Of a stretch of 28,999 bases of DNA, positions 24,262-28,999 are shown piece by piece. Under the pieces are notes generated by a model, which searched no databases, was not told the origin of the DNA, and saw nothing but the letters and a program-made list of their open reading frames with translations. The position numbers and the translations under genes were made by a program. Each line of letters starts with the position of its first letter. Positions within the stretch are counted from its first letter, which is position 1. The DNA comes from JAZQNC01 sp045536155 (GTDB lineage: Bacteria; Bacillota; Clostridia; Oscillospirales; CAG-272): assembly GCA_045536155.1 (NCBI GenBank), contig JAZSMZ010000062.1:1-28999 (forward strand), written 5' to 3'.

Positions 24262-24735
24262 CTAATCAAAGAGAAAGCCTTTCGATTCAAACTGCTCTCT
24301 TGTATTACTATTTCCAGTTAAATAATACGGCAACATATCCCCCAAAAAATGTCCAACTCCCGAGCCTGCCAATTTGACATAGTCTAAAACCCCGGCACCA
24401 GTAGATGGCATTTGGTATAGTGGGCAATAGTTATAGGTGTCCATATATCTCGGATCTGTAACCGGTTCTAGTGTATCGCCATCAAATACAGCTTCTCGTC
24501 CGTCATCAGTTATATACTTAAGTTATGGTTTGCCAACCCCATTATCGTGATATACAGATTGGTCTTTAGGTAGCAGATACCAACCGGAATTTCGCTCATT
24601 TACCTCTACATAAGTCGGATGTGTTCCATTTTTCTTTTCTCTATCCTCGAAATGCCACTTAGTTGCATTGTAGTAAGCCGAATAAGCCTTTACATTAACG
24701 GTTTCTACAATCTTCCAGACAGTTTTTCTATCAAA
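24262..24735 (-). pseudogene. Polymorphic toxin C-terminal fragment with internal stop
   Basis: One reading frame runs from inside the end of the neighbouring membrane gene to the stop at 24262, interrupted by a TAA at 24523-24525. Before the stop: WKIVETVNVKAYSAYYNATK ... VYHDNGVGKP. After it: LKYITDDGREAVFDGDTLEP, VTDPRYMDTYNY, then GHFLGDMLPYYLTGN. The DGREAVFDGDT...VTDPRYMxTYNY segment is familiar from C-terminal regions of Rhs-type proteins of Firmicutes. There is no start codon or Rhs core. The stop codon is followed directly by the lipoprotein gene, its likely former immunity partner. It is a truncated and inactivated toxin tip. Confidence 0.75.
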
Positions 24736-24944
24736 ATATAGCTAATTATCATAAGTGTTAAGCAAACAAAACCTATAACTAATGCTTGATTATAACTTAG
24801 CGGAATGTGTAATTTTTTGAGTAGCTTTGCGGCATCTGCAGGTCCCATTATTTGTTCATATACACCGAATATTGCAAACAAAATTACAACTGCAAAAGAA
24901 ATGATATTTACGATTAGCAGAATCGTATTGATAAAAGCTATCAT
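24705..24944 (-). CDS. Small two-helix membrane protein
   Basis: A 79-residue protein with two strong membrane segments (about 4-26 and 53-73) joined by a loop containing EQIMGPADAAKLLKKLHIPL. No family recognised. Its stop codon overlaps the beginning of the toxin fragment that follows. It may be an immunity protein for a membrane-acting toxin, inferred only from the array context. Confidence 0.55.
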   Translation of the reverse strand: MIAFINTILLIVNIISFAVVILFAIFGVYEQIMGPADAAKLLKKLHIPLSYNQALVIGFVCLTLMIISYILIEKLSGRL

Positions 24945-25003
24945 TTTAAACTATCCCCCACTGCTAGTAGCTCTTTGCACCGAATCATCTACAAAAGCTG
25001 AAA

Positions 25004-25432
25004 TTATGTGTATACTACGTCAAACCCTTCTGCCCACTCACAATTATCCAGCGTATATTGTTCACACACAACATCACCACGCTTTAAAAAAAACAATAAT
25101 ATTTTTGATGATAAACATTTAATTTTAAAAGCAATTTTTTTATTAGCATATGTTCCAATATTTATATAAATCACTTTGTCTTTCTTCTTGATCCAATTAG
25201 TTTCATCATAATAATATTGGACATAATAAACTGTTTTATCAACGTATAGTTTGTTTGATACCCAATACTTCTTTATTTTGAATTGCTTTGGATAGTCTTT
25301 GAATCCCTGAATCGTTATATAGTGTTGTATTATTGAATTGCATTTTTCCAAAGAACTAATAAAACCTATTAGTATTTCGGTATCAATATCATTGGGATTG
25401 CTTCTATGTGTGAGTCTATAAACAGTAGGCAT
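25004..25432 (-). CDS. DUF7336-like protein, putative immunity
   Basis: A 142-residue protein beginning VYRLTHRSNPNDIDTEILIG with FISSLEKCNSII, then IQGFKDYPKQFKIKKYWV, and ending DNCEWAEGF. That order (VYxLxH ... IGxYSS ... GFxxYPxxFxI ... WtEGF) is the DUF7336 pattern, although this one carries an extra 40-residue insert before the last motif. Such proteins are common next to polymorphic toxin genes. ATG at 25432 has GAGGTG upstream. It starts 35 nt after the truncated Rhs fragment, whose toxin tip is missing. Family call moderately sure, role inferred. Confidence 0.65.
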   Translation of the reverse strand: MPTVYRLTHRSNPNDIDTEILIGFISSLEKCNSIIQHYITIQGFKDYPKQFKIKKYWVSNKLYVDKTVYYVQYYYDETNWIKKKDKVIYINIGTYANKKIAFKIKCLSSKILLFFLKRGDVVCEQYTLDNCEWAEGFDVVYT

Positions 25433-25467
25433 TTATACACCTCATTTCAAATGTCTATTAATCCATT

Positions 25468-25851
25468 TTAATCATACTTACGGTAATAATCGGCATCGTT
25501 GTAGTTAAAGCCGACAATATCGCTATGGCCGTAGTAATATTTAATTGTGGAAGAGCCGAAGGTTTCCTGCAAAATTTTACCGCCCGAGAGCAGATAAGAA
25601 TGAGTTACACCGTTGACCTTTTTACTTGTGCGCAGACCGTCTGCGTTATAAGTAAACTCAACGTCACCGACCTTTACAAGGCGTCTTACCTTTGTCCATT
25701 CGAGCGCTTTACCGCGGTACGTTGTGGGATTGCCGAGGGCATCGTATGTGCAAGTTCCCCCATTGAATGAGACAAGTTGATCGTTCCCGCCGGTTGTTGC
25801 GTAGACATACGTATCGGCCGTATGCACGCCTTTACTATTGATAGAGTCTAT
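25468..25851 (-). pseudogene. Rhs/YD-repeat 3' fragment
   Basis: About 128 codons of the C-terminal end of an Rhs core: TYDALGNPTTYRGKALEWTK, then VEFTYNADGLRTSKKVNGVT, then ILQETFGSSTIKYYYGHSDI. YD repeats form the hollow shell that encases the toxin. The frame has no start and reads upstream into the end of the ankyrin gene. At the other end it stops right after YYRK, just where the last conserved Rhs motifs and the toxin tip should follow, so both the delivery part and the tip are gone. Shows that at least one Rhs gene once stood here or donated sequence. GC content is higher than in the flanking genes. Confidence 0.88.
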
Positions 25852-26675
25852 GGTTTGAGAATTTCCGCATTCTCTGTAAATCCTCGTTCCATCGCATAAT
25901 CATATGCTGTTTTCCCATCAGAATCCACTATGCTTTTGTCTGCTCCATAATCCAATAAAAGTTGCACCATTTCCTGTGTGGAATCTCTTGCGGCAAACAT
26001 AAGTGCGGTCATTCCAACAGAGGTGTCATTTACATCGCAATACCCTTCATCCAATAAAAATTTTACGATTTCAACTCTATCATTAGTGGTACTGTGCTGC
26101 AATACTCGCATCCACTTAATTTTGCTATGATCACAGTTTTCTAGAGTATAATAAAAAGCTTTGTTAACTTCGGAGTCGCTCTCTCTTCCATATTTGCTTG
26201 TAAATATTCCGGGGCGGCTCATTACTATATCGGTCAAAACATTTCCTTCTGGATGGGGGCTTTTATAATCCGGTGATGCTCCGCTTTCCAGAAGGAAAAG
26301 CGAAATGTTATACCAATTGTGCGGTTTTTTATAATACGTCAACGCTAACGGAGTCACTCTGGATCCCAAATTTACATCTGCTCCATTCTCAACTAAAATC
26401 TCGATAATCTCGACATTCCCTATGAGACATGCTTCGCCGAGTGGATATTCAATAAATATATCCATCAAGTCTTGACACCAAACGGGCGCAAATGTAGGAT
26501 AGGTATTTATACAACCGGGATTTTTAACCACTATTTGCTGGATCTCAATTATGTTCTCCTCTTTGATCGCTGAAACCAATTTCTTTGAGTGGTAGTAATT
26601 GCTGTTTAAATATGCAATAGCCACACAGCACAATGTTATAATTATCATAACAACGATATTTTTGCGTTTACTCAT
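25848..26675 (-). CDS. Membrane-anchored ankyrin-repeat protein, putative immunity
   Basis: A 275-residue protein with one N-terminal membrane segment (about residues 7-24) and ankyrin repeats after it: PLGEACLIGNVEIIEILVENGADVNLG, a degenerate middle repeat with LFLLESGASPD, EIVKFLLDEGYCDVND, and GMTALMFAARD...MVQLLLDYGADKSIVDSDGKTAYDYA. Ankyrin proteins are common immunity components in polymorphic toxin loci. ATG at 26675 has GAGGGG upstream; the longer frame from 26732 would start inside the preceding toxin tail. It starts 13 nt after that tail's stop codon. The anchor suggests action at the membrane against an incoming toxin, which is inference. Confidence 0.78.
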   Translation of the reverse strand: MSKRKNIVVMIIITLCCVAIAYLNSNYYHSKKLVSAIKEENIIEIQQIVVKNPGCINTYPTFAPVWCQDLMDIFIEYPLGEACLIGNVEIIEILVENGADVNLGSRVTPLALTYYKKPHNWYNISLFLLESGASPDYKSPHPEGNVLTDIVMSRPGIFTSKYGRESDSEVNKAFYYTLENCDHSKIKWMRVLQHSTTNDRVEIVKFLLDEGYCDVNDTSVGMTALMFAARDSTQEMVQLLLDYGADKSIVDSDGKTAYDYAMERGFTENAEILKP

Positions 26676-26688
26676 ATTCCATAACCCC

Positions 26689-26841
26689 TCATTCAAATAA
26701 CGCCAATATTTTTTTCGTACCTTTTTCCGCAAAGTTTAGTATAGGACCTGGATCATCATCATTATTTCCAAATAATATATATGGAGCAACATCAAACGCT
26801 AAATGTCCAACTACCCCCCAAAAGGCAATGTTTGCACGCAT
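26689..26841 (-). pseudogene. Toxin C-terminal tail related to the fragment at 24.3 kb
   Basis: A 50-codon frame (from an ATG at 26841) reads MRANIAFWGVVGHLAFDVAP then YILFGNNDDDPGPILNF and ends ALFE. Its VGHLAFDVAPYILFGN matches VGHFLGDMLPYYLTGN near the end of the toxin fragment at 24262-24735. It is followed 13 nt later by the ankyrin gene. Best read as the last piece of a toxin of the same family, cut off from its Rhs part. Confidence 0.6.
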
Positions 26842-26851
26842 AGTTCACGCC

Positions 26852-27256
26852 TTATTTCCTCCTATAAATGGAAACCCTATTCGAGTCAACATTTATCCTA
26901 ACTAAAAAGCAAATTATAAGCTTTACTACTGCGAAAAAGCATAAGACGTACATGCTTTTCATGCCAAGCAGAACATTGCTCATGATAAGAATGAAATACT
27001 GCGGGATGAGCGTATACATTACTACCATATACATCCTATGAAAAATGGTAAATTCTTTAATATATTTCTTTAGATGTGCTTTGATGAAGGATAGCGTTAT
27101 TTTATCTTGCAGGGATTGCATTGCATAAACGCCCTTGGCATTACTCCTGCTCTTTTTCACTCTCAGAAAATCCAATAGAAATTTTCTCAAATCACTTATG
27201 GTAACACTATCTAAAATTAACATGCCAAAATCAAAGAAAATAATCTTTGCAAACAT
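26852..27256 (-). CDS. Membrane protein, putative immunity
   Basis: A 134-residue protein with a soluble, basic first half and two membrane segments (about residues 75-95 and 103-120). No family recognised. ATG at 27256 has a strong AGAGGAG site 6 nt upstream. It is preceded by a 30-codon frame ending at 27268 (PLLKSLGKSAVGSIVVTGKN...) that could be another toxin tail. Confidence 0.55.
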   Translation of the reverse strand: MFAKIIFFDFGMLILDSVTISDLRKFLLDFLRVKKSRSNAKGVYAMQSLQDKITLSFIKAHLKKYIKEFTIFHRMYMVVMYTLIPQYFILIMSNVLLGMKSMYVLCFFAVVKLIICFLVRINVDSNRVSIYRRK

Positions 27257-27332
27257 TGTACACTCCTCTAATTTACCAATATGTTTTTACCAGTCACGAC
27301 GATTGATCCAACAGCGCTTTTCCCTAAAGATT

Positions 27333-27905
27333 TTAGCAAAGGGACCAATACGGGTATTGTTCAAAACGTTTTTTCAAAGATTCAATTAAATCATCATTGT
27401 CTAAAGAAACAATATCCATTCCTCTGCAATCATAAAAATGCACAACAATTTTTTCTTTTAAAGATATAAAATATTCCTTGCTATCCAGTCCACGGCCATA
27501 AGATATTAACTTCGTAAACTTGTTAAAATTAAATGTGTTTGGAGACACCTCCACAAAAGATATGTTGTCGAATTCATACTCGTAATTTTCACGATTGTCA
27601 AGAGAATGATACTCAATACAATGAGGCTTATTCGGTCTACCTTTGATGTATTGCTTTAATCGTTTCTGAGGAATTCCAATTTCCCCATAACAACAATAAA
27701 AGAAGTTTTTGTTTTAAAAAATGTACGTCAATATCTCGCAAGACAAAGCGTGCGTTTTCGCAGCAGAATATTGATCAAAATTGAATCTGATCGATTTCCC
27801 CAAATGTCGAAAATAAATAGGGAGCTCTATCTCGTACTCGGTTATAAACCTTTTTAGCGTTTCATTATTGTCATCATAAATGCCAAAATAGTTATATTTT
27901 TTCAT
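27333..27905 (-). pseudogene. DUF3885-like gene with one in-frame stop
   Basis: A 191-codon frame from ATG 27905 (AAGGAG upstream) to the stop at 27333 is broken only by a TAA at 27714-27716. The N-terminal part (ELPIYFRHLGKSIRFNFDQY) matches the LPLFY...IRFEL start of DUF3885 proteins, and the C-terminal part (FYDCRGMDIVSLDNDDLIES) matches their YDDRGMDVI segment; total length also fits. DUF3885 proteins often sit in toxin-immunity arrays. The two halves are in the same frame, so a single nonsense change explains the break, next to a T6 run where a sequencing slip would shift the frame instead. Upstream lies copy 2 of the 55-bp repeat. Confidence 0.7.
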
Positions 27906-27981
27906 GTTAGAATCTCCTTACTAGCTGTAGTTTTCGGTGGATATAATCCAATATGCGAATCGTATACATAAAAGGCCGTTT

Positions 27982-28036
27982 GCGACAAATATCATCGTCA
28001 ATGCAAAACACCTTTATTTTAGCAAGTAACGGTATT
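27982..28036. repeat. 55-bp perfect direct repeat, copy 2
   Basis: Identical to 22193-22247 in the same orientation, with the flanking GTT(C/T) also shared. It lies between the membrane protein gene ending at 28053 and the DUF3885-like gene. Confidence 0.95.
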
Positions 28037-28052
28037 AGAATAAGTAATCCAC

Positions 28053-28607
28053 TTACTTTTTGCGCAGTTTTTGCTTTTTAAAAACATGTTTAACCATATT
28101 AAAGTTAATCCAAATATATATATAAACACCACCTACAAAAAGCAATTCTATTATAGAAAAGATAATGCAACCAAAAATATGAATTCCTTCTTTTGAATAA
28201 TTATATCCATCAAAAGTACGATAAATCTGTGTTTCGGTACGTGCATCAACAACAATATTTACTTTTTCAAACAGAAAATTAGATTCATAATAAACCAAAG
28301 ACAATCTCTCACCATTTGAAACAGAAGAATATAATTCGTCAACTGAATACTCATCAATTGTTGCTCGGCTCATAAACAAATAGTTTACCGAATCAGCGAC
28401 AATAACTAATCGATGCTCCGTAAGAGCTTTGAAAATGTACTTATCATCAACAATAATATCAATTTGTTGAGTGTCATTTATATCAAGTTGCTCACTTCTC
28501 TCTATGAACTGTACAAACATAAAAACAATCAAAAACTGTATTATTATAAACAGAAACAATCTTCGCATTATTTTTATTTCAACTAATGAACGCATCTTTG
28601 TTTTCAC
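28053..28607 (-). CDS. Two-helix membrane protein, first gene of the array
   Basis: A 184-residue protein: membrane segment near residues 16-34, an extracytoplasmic or cytoplasmic domain of about 105 residues (DIIVDDKYIFKALTEHRLVI ... VDARTETQIYRTFDGYNYSK), then a second membrane segment near 142-168 and a basic tail FKKQKLRKK. No family recognised. The GTG at 28607 follows AAGGATA at 9-10 nt; an internal ATG 13 codons on has a weaker site. It is the first gene after the array promoter. Immunity role possible but unsupported by a flanking toxin remnant. Confidence 0.6.
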   Translation of the reverse strand: MKTKMRSLVEIKIMRRLFLFIIIQFLIVFMFVQFIERSEQLDINDTQQIDIIVDDKYIFKALTEHRLVIVADSVNYLFMSRATIDEYSVDELYSSVSNGERLSLVYYESNFLFEKVNIVVDARTETQIYRTFDGYNYSKEGIHIFGCIIFSIIELLFVGGVYIYIWINFNMVKHVFKKQKLRKK

Positions 28608-28652
28608 GAATCAATTATCCTTATCAACAATTAGTCATAACTCATTATAATA

Positions 28653-28681
28653 AGTATATCACATTTGCGCGCACTTGGCAA
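28653..28681 (-). promoter_or_regulatory. Sigma-A promoter at the head of the array
   Basis: Minus strand TTGCCA (28676-28681) and TATACT (28653-28658) are 17 nt apart. It lies after the rRNA operon terminator and before the first array gene, so the array has its own promoter. Confidence 0.7.
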
Positions 28682-28710
28682 GAATACATTTGCAATTGAC
28701 CAAAGCAAAC

Positions 28711-28736
28711 AAAAAAGGCAGTCTATTGACTGCCTT
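28711..28736 (-). terminator. rRNA operon terminator
   Basis: A perfect 9-bp stem AAGGCAGTC/GACTGCCTT (28715-28723 with 28728-28736), tetraloop, then TTTTTTG on the minus strand. It is about 85 nt past the 23S rRNA end. Confidence 0.9.
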
Positions 28737-28819
28737 AAATATGAACTATGTTCACAGAAAACCGAATAAAGAAACTGTGTACGAAGCAGATGAAACTCAA
28801 ACTGCTGTAGAGATACAGT

Positions 28820-28999
28820 AGTTCAAGCCCTCGGTCTATTAGTATCGGTCAGCTGAACACATTACTGTGCGTACACCTCCGACCTATCAAGCTTGTAGTC
28901 TACAAGCGACCTTACTAGCCTACGCTATGGGATATCTAATCTTGAAGCATGTTTCACGCTTAGATGCTTTCAGCGTTTATCACTTCCGTACGCGGCTAC
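28820..28999 (-). rRNA. rrl: 23S ribosomal RNA, 3' end (partial)
   Basis: The minus strand reads the conserved last 180 nt of bacterial 23S rRNA, including AAGTGATAAACGCTGAAAGC, CTAAGCGTGAAACATGCTTC, ATTAGATATCCC, CCGATACTAATAGACCGAGG. The mature 3' end is placed near 28820 by analogy with the ...CGAGG.CTTAA end of other Firmicutes. The gene continues beyond the window. No 5S rRNA gene fits between this end and the terminator. Confidence 0.95.

Noticed and set aside
27333..27905. Frameshift in the DUF3885-like gene
   Set aside because: The two halves are in the same frame (381 nt between their stop codons, divisible by three), so a nonsense codon and not a frameshift separates them.
20595..28607. 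CRISPR array, prophage or integrative element explaining the AT-rich region
   Set aside because: No regularly spaced repeats, integrase, transposase, phage structural or tRNA attachment signal. Only the 55-bp direct repeat pair is present.

Overview
The window looks like a spore-forming, Gram-positive, low-to-mid GC anaerobe of the Clostridia, most likely an Oscillospiraceae-type gut bacterium. The basis is two large S-layer-homology (SLH) proteins, both subunits of dipicolinate synthase behind a candidate sigma-K promoter, near-consensus sigma-A promoters, strong AGGAGG-type ribosome sites, a clostridial-style aspartokinase, RqcH, and Rhs/pretoxin-HINT polymorphic toxin debris. No species can be named from the sequence alone.

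Layout. (1) 1-7.0 kb: two adjacent SLH surface-protein paralogues on the minus strand, each with its own promoter and terminator. (2) 7.2-8.7 kb: the only plus-strand genes, dpaA-dpaB (spoVFA-spoVFB), overlapping by 4 nt. They converge on an aspartokinase (8.7-10.1 kb, minus) across one symmetrical hairpin. Aspartokinase feeds the pathway whose intermediate dipicolinate synthase uses. (3) 10.3-15.3 kb, minus: a DUF1294 membrane protein, a NimA-like flavin protein, a secreted TIM-barrel-like protein with a 'DEP' motif, and a type II Ca2+-ATPase. (4) 15.6-20.3 kb, minus: a tight operon LURP-one-like / GNAT / RqcH / 2H phosphoesterase / glycerate kinase, with a good promoter at 20.34-20.37 kb. 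(5) 20.4-28.7 kb, minus, visibly much more AT-rich: an array of small immunity-like genes (Imm53, HEAT-repeat, ankyrin, DUF7336-like, DUF3885-like, a lipoprotein, several small membrane proteins). Many are preceded directly by a broken C-terminal piece of a polymorphic toxin (HINT plus toxin tip, Rhs YD-repeat end, toxin tails). (6) 28.8-29.0 kb: the 3' end of a 23S rRNA gene on the minus strand, followed by a terminator and no 5S gene.

The most notable part is region 5. It is best read as a store of orphan toxin-tip/immunity cassettes sitting between an rRNA operon and a housekeeping operon. No full-length toxin gene is present, so the cell would hold immunity to many rival toxins, or would have kept the relics of successive toxin-tip replacements. 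A perfect 55-bp direct repeat brackets 5.8 kb of the array, and one orphan HINT-toxin module is intact to its stop codon. The toxin tip at 21.1-21.4 kb and its putative immunity partner match no family I recognise and are the best candidates for something undescribed.

Dispersed GC-rich repeats (47 bp inverted copies at 3.8 and 15.5 kb; about 52 bp tandem copies at 10.6-10.75 kb) fill intergenic spaces in the housekeeping part. No integrase, transposase, CRISPR array, prophage or tRNA was found.
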